Below, piece by piece: positions 1 to 5,363 of a stretch of DNA of 5,366 bases. The translations under genes were made by a program, and so were the position numbers. How positions within the stretch are numbered: position 1 is the first letter of the stretch; every line of letters begins with the position of its first letter. This DNA is from an uncultured Brevundimonas sp. (GTDB lineage Bacteria > Pseudomonadota > Alphaproteobacteria > Caulobacterales > Caulobacteraceae), in the NCBI RefSeq assembly GCF_943913055.1, contig NZ_CALTWS010000183.1:1-5366 (forward strand), written 5' to 3'. Under the pieces are notes generated by a model. It made no database searches and was not told where the DNA came from. It worked only from the letters and a program-made list of their open reading frames with translations.

Positions 1-441
1 AAGAGACAGGGCCTCGACCGGGATGCGTGTCGGGGTGGGTGCCGGCGCGGGAGCGACCTCGCGCGTCTCGACCGGAACCGGGGCGGGCGTCGGCGAAGGC
101 GCCACGGCACTGGCCATGCCGTAGGACGCACCGGGCGTGATCCAGGCGCTGGCAGGGGTCAGGGTGCGCCGGGCGGTGGCGGCGCCCTGGGCTACGGCGG
201 GGGCTCCGGCACGGGCAAAGCCGCCGTGTGGGATGGGAGTGTTGGGGCGACGGCTCGCGCCCTCGGTCAAGGCCGTTTGGACCCCTTGCGGCATGACGGC
301 AGGGCCGCGCCCGTTCCAGTTCATGTAGCGTGGGGCCGCAGCCTCCTGGGCCACGGCTTGGCCGGCCAGGAGCAGCGATCCGGCCATGGCCAGGGCGCTG
401 ACGGTCGCAGTTAAGGATCGAAACGGGTCGGGTCGGCGCAA
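1..441 (-). CDS. Secreted proline/alanine-rich protein of unknown function, 5' part only
   Basis: The minus-strand frame is open from base 480 past the left edge, giving 147 codons from a TTG at 441-439. This start is chosen because GGAG (complement of 451-454) lies 9 bases upstream and because it gives a complete signal peptide. That peptide has arginines at residues 2, 3 and 8, a hydrophobic core at about 10-27, and an AVA cleavage motif at 29-31 followed by Q32. Starting instead at the ATG of residue 19 (387-385) would remove the basic region. The mature part begins EAAAPRYMNWNGRG and ends, within the window, in a Pro/Ala/Val-rich stretch at about 113-147 that looks like a flexible periplasmic or envelope linker. 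The protein should be exported by Sec. I do not recognise the family, and the C-terminal part, which would decide its function, is outside the window. A CtrA-type box lies upstream. Confidence 0.72.
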   Translation of the reverse strand, partial: MRRPDPFRSLTATVSALAMAGSLLLAGQAVAQEAAAPRYMNWNGRGPAVMPQGVQTALTEGASRRPNTPIPHGGFARAGAPAVAQGAATARRTLTPASAWITPGASYGMASAVAPSPTPAPVPVETREVAPAPAPTPTRIPVEALSL

Positions 442-450
442 GGGAACGGG

Positions 451-454
451 CTCC
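451..454 (-). promoter_or_regulatory. Ribosome-binding site deciding a TTG start
   Basis: CTCC on the plus strand reads GGAG on the minus strand, with 9 bases between it and the TTG at 441-439. It is the best Shine-Dalgarno match near the possible starts of the secreted-protein gene and is the main reason for preferring TTG over the downstream ATG at 387. Confidence 0.6.
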
Positions 455-477
455 GCGCGAAGGATCGCTGACCTTCG

Positions 478-509
478 CCTTTAGCAAAAGCGCCTTAACC
501 CGCTCCTAA
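478..509 (-). promoter_or_regulatory. Possible CtrA-controlled promoter of the secreted-protein gene
   Basis: Plus-strand bases 495-509 read TTAA, seven bases, CTAA. That matches 7 of the 8 fixed positions of the CtrA recognition sequence TTAA-N7-TTAA known from Caulobacter. On the minus strand a -10-like GCTAAAGG lies at 485-478, matching 6 of 8 positions of the Caulobacter housekeeping -10 GCTANAWC. With that -10 the box would cover the -35 area, the usual place for CtrA at promoters it activates. A normal -35 (TTGACGS) at the right distance is missing, which fits an activator-dependent promoter but is also what chance would give. The box lies about 55-70 bases before the TTG start. Use of this site is inference. 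Confidence 0.35.
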
Positions 510-543
510 TGGACGTTGTTATGTAAGCGGTTCCCGAGACCGA

Positions 544-1587
544 TCAGTCGCGCCCTGGCAAATACTGGGTGGTGAAGGCGCGGCGCCAGTCCAGATCTGC
601 GGGATAGAGGCCCGCCTGCGACATCACCTCGAAGAAGGCCTGCCAGCGCTCGGCCGTCATGGCACCCAGCCCGTACAGAGCCGCATCGCCGCCATTGACC
701 ACGCTGTTGGTGCGCAGGGCCGCGCGCGCCTGATCCAGATCGGCCTGGGTCATGTCGGGGTTGGCCTGACGGATCAGGGTGTCGGCGGCGCGGCCGTCGC
801 CCTGGATATAGTCGCGCCAGCCCTCGACCGAGGCGGCGATGAAGCCCCGCAGGGCCGCAGCATTGTCGCGGGCGAAGGCGTCGGTCGACAGGACCATCGC
901 GCCATAGGAGGGATAGCCCTCGTCGGCCAGCATCAGCACGCGGGGCTCGAAGCGGGCGGCGCTCTGGACGGCTGCGACATCGCGCGTCAGCTCGCCCTGC
1001 AGAACCGCCTCACGAGCGGCCAGGAAGGGCGCCAGATCGCCGTCCTCCAGCCGCTGCAATTGATCGTCGGTGAAGCCGTAGGTCGCCCGAAGCCACAGCC
1101 AGACGGTGTCCCGAGCGCTGTCGGACAGAAAAAGCGGCCGACCGACCAGTCCGGCGATGCCCTCGACCGCCGGCTCGGGCCGCGCGATCAGCACCTGGGG
1201 GTCCTTCTGGAAGAAGGCGGCGACCGCCTTCACCGGCGCACCCTGTGCGACCAGATTCATAGGCAGGAAGCTGGAGGAAGCTAGACCGAGTTCGACCGAC
1301 GTATTGGCCAGCCGCTGGGGCACGTCGCCGCCGGGGCCGCCCTGGATAATCTGGACTGTAAGGCCCCGGGTCTCATAGGCCCCGGACGCCAGCGCCTGAT
1401 AGAAGCCGCCGTGCGTCGCCTGGGCACGGCCGTCGGTGGCGAAGCGCAGGCGGACGCGACCGTCCTCATCCACGGGTGCCTGGGTCCGATCGCAGGCGGT
1501 GACGGTGGCCGTGATCGCGGCTGCACCCGCGCCGATCAGTAGGGCGCGGCGGTGGGGGACAAAGAAGGATTTGCCGCTGGAGGCCAT
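544..1587 (-). CDS. NMT1/ThiY/SsuA-type substrate-binding lipoprotein of an ABC importer
   Basis: This is a 347-residue periplasmic binding protein of the class that captures thiamine pyrimidine precursors, sulfonates or similar small molecules and passes them to an ABC permease. The N-terminus combines a twin arginine (R13-R14, then ALLIGAG), a hydrophobic stretch at about 15-31 and a lipobox VTAC with Cys32. It is therefore probably a lipoprotein, perhaps exported by Tat, and Asp33 would favour inner-membrane retention by the E. coli Lol rule. The fold signature is clear: HGGFYQALASGAYETRGL (59-76), GGPGGDV (83-89), AQGAPVKAVAAFFQKDPQVL (114-133) and a second lobe around 214-240. The exact ligand cannot be read. 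The ATG at 1587 is the only usable start, because an in-frame TAA lies four codons upstream. No Shine-Dalgarno sequence is visible, so translation may be weak or leaderless. No permease or ATPase gene is adjacent, so its partners must lie elsewhere. Confidence 0.88.
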   Translation of the reverse strand: MASSGKSFFVPHRRALLIGAGAAAITATVTACDRTQAPVDEDGRVRLRFATDGRAQATHGGFYQALASGAYETRGLTVQIIQGGPGGDVPQRLANTSVELGLASSSFLPMNLVAQGAPVKAVAAFFQKDPQVLIARPEPAVEGIAGLVGRPLFLSDSARDTVWLWLRATYGFTDDQLQRLEDGDLAPFLAAREAVLQGELTRDVAAVQSAARFEPRVLMLADEGYPSYGAMVLSTDAFARDNAAALRGFIAASVEGWRDYIQGDGRAADTLIRQANPDMTQADLDQARAALRTNSVVNGGDAALYGLGAMTAERWQAFFEVMSQAGLYPADLDWRRAFTTQYLPGRD

Positions 1588-1653
1588 GCAGCGGGTTTAG
1601 GGCGGCGGTGCGGGGAAGGGAAGGGAGGAGCAGGTTCGGCTGTGTGGCCTTAG

Positions 1654-1702
1654 TCCTCCCCACCCGGCCCCTTCGGGACCACCCTCGCCAGAAGGGGAGG
1701 GG
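1654..1702. repeat. REP-like C/G-rich imperfect palindrome
   Basis: CCTCCCC at 1655-1661 pairs perfectly with GGGGAGG at 1694-1700. Inside are a short stem GGCCCC-TTC-GGGACC (1667-1681, one G-T pair) and a competing hairpin CCCTCGCC-AGAA-GGGGAGGG (1682-1701, 7 of 8 pairs). This layout of C-runs, ACCCGG, a short central stem, CCACCCTC and G-runs resembles intergenic palindromes that recur in many alphaproteobacterial genomes. That resemblance is from memory and only one copy is in the window. The element lies 68 bases before the start of the binding-protein gene. Confidence 0.5.
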
Positions 1703-1713
1703 AGAAGACAATG

Positions 1714-1755
1714 GTGGCTCAAGCAGCGAGCCGCCGCGCGGCGAGCGGTAGCCAC
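1714..1755. repeat. Nested inverted repeat
   Basis: Outer arms GTGGCT (1714-1719) and AGCCAC (1750-1755) enclose a compact GC hairpin with GCCGC (1730-1734) and GCGGC (1738-1742) around a three-base loop. It begins twelve bases after the REP-like palindrome and continues the run of secondary structure to the right. It could be part of an RNA element or of a small dispersed repeat. Confidence 0.45.
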
Positions 1756-1810
1756 ACCCTTGCCCTCAAGTCGTGAGCGACCGCGTCGCGAACATAGGGC
1801 CCAGAATTGA

Positions 1811-1879
1811 GCGAGGGGACGAGGCTCCCCGGCGGACCGGTTTGCTTCGTCCCCTCGCCAAGTCCGGGTTGGACTTGGC
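1811..1879. repeat. Strong hairpin pair, candidate structured RNA element
   Basis: Bases 1811-1825 pair with 1844-1858 over 15 positions, 14 Watson-Crick and one G-T (1823 with 1846). Within the loop a second stem pairs CCGG at 1829-1832 with CCGG at 1837-1840 around CGGA. Immediately next to it, CCAAGTCC (1858-1865) pairs perfectly with GGACTTGG (1871-1878) around GGGTT, and G1857-C1879 could extend this to 9 bp if the first stem opens by two pairs. The two stems abut and could stack end to end. No T-run follows on either strand, so this is not an ordinary intrinsic terminator. Its strand of expression, if any, cannot be told. Confidence 0.55.
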
Positions 1880-1976
1880 CGTTGAGGTTTCGGACCCTGG
1901 CGTCAGCTTCGTCAGAGCAAGCCCTGAGGAAGGTCGGCTGTATCCTGTCGCGCTCCTGGTCTCTGGCATTCCGGTT

Positions 1977-2041
1977 GGCCGAAGCCGCCCGTCGTCCATC
2001 GATCCCGATCCGGTTCTCCGTGAACGTTTCGGCCGAAGCCG
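1977..2041. repeat. 11-base direct repeat, GGCCGAAGCCG
   Basis: The same 11 bases occur at 1977-1987 and 2031-2041, 54 bases apart start to start. The second copy overlaps the palindrome TTCGGCCGAA (2028-2037) and the small hairpins around it. The copies may be paired motifs of the structured region or traces of an internal duplication. Confidence 0.35.
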
Positions 2042-2303
2042 TCTTCGTTCGGGAGCCTTGATCCTGCCCTTCGTTACCTCGCCTCCGAAGAGGTCCGGTC
2101 GCCTGGGTCAGAGAGCCGGGCCGGTCCGCTTGATTGCCGGGTCTCCCCGGTTTTCCGCGCCGCCGTGTCCCTCGGCCTGTTGACGTTCGCGCCAAATCCG
2201 TTAGACGGCAAGCGCCCGAATTCGGTCGGCTGTGCGGAACCGCCCCGGCCCCGGTGGGTAACCCTGTGCATATCCGTGGACGGACGGAAATCTGGCTGAC
2301 AGA

Positions 2304-3311
2304 TCAGCGGTTTGCGTTGTCCACAGAAACCGATTCGTTTTTCATTTCAGCCTCCAGCCAGCCCAAGATGAAGCCTTGGGCGGCACGGGCGGTGGCCGGC
2401 GCGAAATGCTGGAAGCCGTGAGGCGCTGTGGGCACGTCGAGCAAGGTCGCCGGCGCCTGCCGTGACCAGGCCTCGGCCATCAACAGGCTGTCGTCCCTCA
2501 ACGGATCTTCTTCCCCGGTGACGAACAGGGCGGCAGGCATGCCGGTCAGGTCGGCATGGAGGGGCGAGATATCGGGCCAGCGCAGACCGGCCTCGTCGCG
2601 GTCGGGAGCCAGCCGGGCCAGGTCACGCCGCAGATTGGGGCCGTCGAACAGCAGCGTCCGGGCGGTCGCGGCCCGCACGCTGGGCGTTCCCGACAGGTCG
2701 AACACCCCCTGCACGAAGGCGCAGGGCGGCAGGTCCCGCTCGCCCGCATCGCGCAGCTTCAGCATGGCCAGGGCCCCCAGATGCGCACCGGCGGATTCGC
2801 CGATCACCAGTACCGTCGCGGCTCCGAAGCGAGCCCGGCCCTCAGTCCGGGACCAGCGGATAGCCTGGGCGCAGTCGGCGACAGCGTCGGCCAGGCTGTC
2901 CTCCAGCCCCTGGGTCAAAAGACGGTAATCGACCGAGACGACGACGAAGCCGGCCTGGACAAAATGGGCCGTCAGCCGGTCGTTCAGAGCCGCACTGCCG
3001 ACCACCCAACCGCCACCGTGCAGGTCCACGACGACGCCGCGCGGAGGATCCATTGGCTCCAGAATTCGCAGGGCCACCGGTCCATCCGTGGTCTGAAGGG
3101 TCAGGCTGGATACGGCGATGCCCTTGCGGCCCAGTCTGGCGGCCGAGACCCGTCCCGATGCCCGGCTGGCCAGCGCATTCAACCGCGTGCCGACCGCCAG
3201 CCGCCAGCCGCTGATCTTCAGCCGCGGGGCCACGGCCATGACGGCATTGACCCGTCGCGCCGCTTTCAGTTCGGCAGTGCTGAGGGGCAGGGTGTGGCGG
3301 GTCAGGGTCAT
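2304..3311 (-). CDS. Alpha/beta hydrolase, hormone-sensitive-lipase type esterase
   Basis: This 335-residue protein should be a cytoplasmic carboxylesterase or lipase acting on short or medium acyl esters; no signal peptide is seen. The HSL/BD-FAE type is recognised from the oxyanion-hole motif HGGGW (98-102), the nucleophile elbow GESAG with Ser173, the acid in EEDPLRDD with Asp269 as the likely catalytic residue, and His298 in PHGF. All catalytic elements are present and correctly spaced, and the length is near the family's usual 300-340. The segment DYRLLTQG (128-135) stands where many relatives have YRLAPE, so the entrance to the acyl pocket may differ. About 60 residues before the core fold probably form a cap helix region, and the last 15 are polar. 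The ATG at 3311 has only a weak AGG-like site before it. It begins 43 bases after the stop of the ABC-F gene on the same strand, so the two probably share a transcript. The natural substrate is unknown. Confidence 0.9.
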   Translation of the reverse strand: MTLTRHTLPLSTAELKAARRVNAVMAVAPRLKISGWRLAVGTRLNALASRASGRVSAARLGRKGIAVSSLTLQTTDGPVALRILEPMDPPRGVVVDLHGGGWVVGSAALNDRLTAHFVQAGFVVVSVDYRLLTQGLEDSLADAVADCAQAIRWSRTEGRARFGAATVLVIGESAGAHLGALAMLKLRDAGERDLPPCAFVQGVFDLSGTPSVRAATARTLLFDGPNLRRDLARLAPDRDEAGLRWPDISPLHADLTGMPAALFVTGEEDPLRDDSLLMAEAWSRQAPATLLDVPTAPHGFQHFAPATARAAQGFILGWLEAEMKNESVSVDNANR

Positions 3312-3354
3312 GGTGTGAACCTAGTCGTTGCCGACGGGACCGCCATGCGACCGG

Positions 3355-5220
3355 TCAGCCCGCCAGCGCTTCTCGCTTGGCTTCCAGCTCCAGCCACTCT
3401 TCCTCGGCGGCGGCCAGCAGGGCGCGGCTACGGTCGGCGTTGGCGGTGGCGCGGTCGAAGGCCTTGCGGTCGCGGGTGTAGAGGTCCGGGTCGGCCAGGG
3501 TGGCGTCGTGGCGTTCGATGTCCTGGGGCAGGGAGACCAGCAGGCCCTCCAGTTCCTTCAGCCGATGGGCGTCCTTGAACGACAGCTTGCCGGGTTTCTT
3601 TGCCGGGGCAGCGGCGAGGCTGGCCGGAGCGGGGGAGGCGGCGGCGCGTTCCGCGGCAGCCTTGTCCTGGGGGCGCGGGTTGGCACCGGGTTTCAGGAAG
3701 CCGGGGTTCTGGCGGATGAAGTCGGTCCAGCCGCCGGGGGTTTCGACAATGTCGCCGCGGCCGTTCATGGCGATGGTCGAGGTGGCGAGGCGGTCGACGA
3801 AGTCGCGGTCGTGGCTGACCAGCAGCAGGGTGCCGTCATAGCCCTCGAGCAGCTCTTCCAGCTTGTCGAGCGTGTCCATGTCCAGGTCGTTGGTCGGCTC
3901 GTCGAGGACCAGCATGTTGGCGGGCTTAGCCAGGGCGCGGGCCAGCAACAGGCGGTTGCGCTCGCCGCCCGACAGGGTCGAGATTGGCTGACGCAACTGG
4001 CCCTCCTGGAACAGGAAGTCCTTGGCATAGGCGGCGACATGCTTGGAGTGGCCGCGCACCAGGATGGAGTCGCCGCCCAGCGGGGTGAGGGCGTCCCACA
4101 GGGTCATGTCCGACTTCAGCCCCTCGCGCGACTGATCCAGATAGACAGGCTCCAGATTGGCCCCGAGCCGCACGGTGCCGGTGTCCGGAGCCAGTTCGCC
4201 CAGCAGGATCTTGACCAGGGTGGTCTTGCCCGCGCCATTGGGTCCGACGATGGCCAGGCGGTCGCCGCGGATGACGCGGGTGGTGAAGGGCTTGATGACC
4301 GGACGGTCGCCGAAGGTCTTGCTGACCCCCTTCAGCTCGGCCACCAGCTTGCCGGACGTGGTGCCGGAATCGACGCCCAGGTTCAGTTCGCGGGGTGAGT
4401 CCTTCATCCGCTCGGCGCGGTCGGCGCGTAAGAGCTCCAGCGAGCGGGCGCGACCCTCGTTGCGGGTCCGGCGGGCGGTGATGGAGCGGTAGAAGGTCTC
4501 GGTCTCGCGCTCGATGGTCTTGGTCAGGCGTTGCAGGGACTGGGCTTCTTCTTCCTGGACTTTGGTGGACCATTCGTCGAAGGCCGCGAAGCCCTTGTTC
4601 AGGGTGCGGACGCGCCGTCCCTCCAGCCAGTGGACGACATTGGTGACGCGGTTCAGGAAGGCGCGGTCGTGGCTGACCACAAGGATGGCGAACCGGGCGG
4701 AGATGAGCTCCTCCTCCAGCAGTTCGATGGCCAGGATGTCCAGGTGGTTGGTCGGCTCGTCCAGCAGCAAGAGGTCGGGCTCTTCGGCGAAGGCCTTGGC
4801 CAGGGCGGCGCGGCGGGTCTCGCCCCCCGAAAGTCCCTGTGTCGACTTCTCGGGGTTCAGGCCGAAGGTGGTCAGCCAACTCTCGGCTGTCCAGCGCTCG
4901 GCCCCGTCGGACGAGGCGTAGTCGAGCAGGGTCCACTCTTTGGTTGCCCTATCGCTGTCGCTACTTGAGGGCGGGCGGACATCCGGCTCCTGGGGCACAT
5001 ATGCGAAGCGCACGCCGGCCTGAACCGAACGGTCGCCCTCATCGGCCTCGATCAGGCCCATGACCATCTTCATCAAGGTCGACTTGCCGGCCCCGTTGCG
5101 ACCGACCAGGGCGGCACGGCTGCGTGGCTCCACGGCCAGATCGACACCCTCGAACAGGGGGCGCTGACCATCCTGCAGACGGACGGACTTGAGGGCGACG
5201 AGAGGGGGGCGGGCGGCCAT
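3355..5220 (-). CDS. uup: ABC-F family ATPase, Uup type
   Basis: This soluble protein of 621 residues has two fused ABC ATPase domains and no membrane segments. NBD1 has Walker A GRNGAGKST (40-48), Q-loop Gln77, signature LSGGE (130-134), Walker B with DEPTNHLD and Glu155, and His184. A charged linker follows (about 212-286), the part that reaches the ribosomal P-site tRNA in ABC-F proteins. NBD2 has GPNGAGKTT (326-334), Gln363, LSGGE (416-420), DEPTNDLD with Glu441, and His470. After an Ala/Pro spacer comes a coiled-coil domain (about 541-619, beginning KLSFKD) typical of Uup, which binds DNA in E. coli. Family roles are in rescue of stalled ribosomes and in branched DNA intermediates or transposon excision. 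All ATPase residues are intact. ATG at 5220 is preferred over an in-frame TTG at 5232, which would leave only two bases after GGAG (5238-5235); from the ATG the gap is 14, rather long. Residues about 78-96 form a Ser/Asp-rich insert after the Q-loop. It probably starts a two-gene unit with the hydrolase. Confidence 0.92.
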   Translation of the reverse strand: MAARPPLVALKSVRLQDGQRPLFEGVDLAVEPRSRAALVGRNGAGKSTLMKMVMGLIEADEGDRSVQAGVRFAYVPQEPDVRPPSSSDSDRATKEWTLLDYASSDGAERWTAESWLTTFGLNPEKSTQGLSGGETRRAALAKAFAEEPDLLLLDEPTNHLDILAIELLEEELISARFAILVVSHDRAFLNRVTNVVHWLEGRRVRTLNKGFAAFDEWSTKVQEEEAQSLQRLTKTIERETETFYRSITARRTRNEGRARSLELLRADRAERMKDSPRELNLGVDSGTTSGKLVAELKGVSKTFGDRPVIKPFTTRVIRGDRLAIVGPNGAGKTTLVKILLGELAPDTGTVRLGANLEPVYLDQSREGLKSDMTLWDALTPLGGDSILVRGHSKHVAAYAKDFLFQEGQLRQPISTLSGGERNRLLLARALAKPANMLVLDEPTNDLDMDTLDKLEELLEGYDGTLLLVSHDRDFVDRLATSTIAMNGRGDIVETPGGWTDFIRQNPGFLKPGANPRPQDKAAAERAAASPAPASLAAAPAKKPGKLSFKDAHRLKELEGLLVSLPQDIERHDATLADPDLYTRDRKAFDRATANADRSRALLAAAEEEWLELEAKREALAG

Positions 5221-5238
5221 CGTGACTTTCAAAGCTCC

Positions 5239-5251
5239 GGCACGGGGTGCC
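5239..5251 (-). promoter_or_regulatory. Small hairpin before the ABC-F ribosome-binding site
   Basis: On the minus strand GGCAC pairs with GTGCC around CCC, and the stem ends one base-step before the GGAG at 5238-5235. It lies in the expected leader of the ABC-F mRNA and could affect access to the ribosome-binding site. Five pairs are too few to exclude chance in GC-rich DNA. Confidence 0.25.
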
Positions 5252-5288
5252 AGAGGGGTAGCAGGCGGGAAGAACGGGAGGCGGCGAT

Positions 5289-5296
5289 GATCTAGG
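5289..5296 (-). promoter_or_regulatory. Possible -10 element of the ABC-F/hydrolase unit
   Basis: The minus strand reads CCTAGATC, 7 of 8 matches to the Caulobacter housekeeping -10 GCTANAWC. It would give a leader of roughly 60 bases before the ATG at 5220. No good -35 (TTGACGS) is found 10-14 bases upstream, so this is a weak call. The inverted repeat at 5314-5332 would cover the -35 area of this promoter. Confidence 0.3.
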
Positions 5297-5313
5297 CGCT
5301 CTCACCGCGATTT

Positions 5314-5332
5314 TCTACCCCGACTAGGTAGA
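5314..5332. promoter_or_regulatory. Inverted repeat, possible second operator
   Basis: Arms TCTACC (5314-5319) and GGTAGA (5327-5332) are perfect and seven bases apart. The core CTACC/GGTAG resembles the ATACC/GGTAT core of the neighbouring repeat at 5341-5362, so the same repressor might bind both. It lies between the leftward ABC-F start and the rightward promoter. Confidence 0.4.
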
Positions 5333-5335
5333 TCC

Positions 5336-5363
5336 TTGAAACATACCGTCCGGTTGGTATGTA
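5336..5363 (+). promoter_or_regulatory. Rightward promoter with embedded TetR-type operator
   Basis: TTGAAA (5336-5341) and TATGTA (5358-5363), 16 bases apart, match the general sigma-70 -35 and -10 at 5 of 6 and 4 of 6 positions. An inverted repeat fills the space between them: ACATACC (5341-5347) and GGTATGT (5356-5362), perfect 7-bp arms with CCGG at the exact centre. An operator placed between -35 and -10 is the typical design of TetR/AcrR-family control, often of an efflux pump or of the repressor's own gene. The controlled gene would lie to the right, outside the window, so its identity is unknown. The match to a repressor family is inferred from architecture only. Confidence 0.5.

Larger units (their letters stand above)
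1588..2303. other. Structured intergenic region without a convincing gene
   Basis: This 716-base gap separates the hydrolase gene from the binding-protein gene. Besides the entries listed separately within it, it holds smaller hairpins: GCGAC-CGC-GTCGC at 1777-1789, CGAAG-CCGT-CTTCG at 2034-2047 enclosed by GAACG/CGTTC (2022-2026 with 2046-2050), CCTC-CGAA-GAGG at 2082-2093, and CCGGG-TCTC-CCCGG at 2137-2150 followed by TTTT on the plus strand. The longest open frames (1719-2195 minus, 1773-2183 plus) begin at TTG or GTG without a ribosome-binding site, use codons such as AGG, AGA, CGA and GGA that the neighbouring genes mostly avoid, and read straight through the hairpins. I see no conserved protein motif and no known structured RNA; RNase P, tmRNA, SRP and 6S hallmarks were looked for and not found. 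From about 2155 to 2303 I see little apart from a small inverted repeat at 2273-2288. Confidence 0.6.

Noticed and set aside
532..546. Small CGGT/ACCG hairpin just after the binding-protein stop as a terminator
   Set aside because: It has a four-pair stem with a seven-base loop and no T-run on the minus strand.
2137..2154. CCGGG/CCCGG hairpin followed by TTTT on the plus strand, as an intrinsic terminator
   Set aside because: The stem has five pairs, only four T follow, and no plus-strand gene ends nearby.
1773..2183. Plus-strand open frame of 136 codons in the same region
   Set aside because: It starts at GTG without a ribosome-binding site, overlaps the minus frame completely, and has no recognisable motif.
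1719..2195. Minus-strand open frame of 158 codons in the intergenic region
   Set aside because: It starts at TTG without a ribosome-binding site, is rich in Arg/Gly/Thr with codons unlike the neighbours, shows no domain, and crosses the strong hairpins. A conserved spurious or repeat-encoded frame is possible, but I cannot support a protein.
1588..2303. Known housekeeping RNAs (RNase P, tmRNA, SRP RNA, 6S)
   Set aside because: The conserved core motifs, for example the RNase P GAGGAAAGTCC core or a tmRNA tag sequence, are absent on both strands.
2265..2325. Two DnaA-box-like 9-mers, TGTGCATAT at 2265 and TTGTCCACA at 2317, hinting at an origin
   Set aside because: Each has one mismatch, the second lies inside the hydrolase coding sequence, and there is no AT-rich unwinding region or origin-linked gene. 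Chance is the better explanation.
2556..4398. Long plus-strand frames opposite the hydrolase and ABC-F genes
   Set aside because: They are antisense shadows of well-supported genes. Their Gly/Arg/Gln-rich translations lack motifs, and the minus frames carry complete catalytic residues.
5039..5305. Minus-strand frame overlapping the ABC-F start, as a possible leader peptide
   Set aside because: It runs far into the ABC-F coding sequence in another frame with Arg/Pro/Ser-rich composition typical of a GC-rich shadow frame, and has no clear ribosome-binding site.
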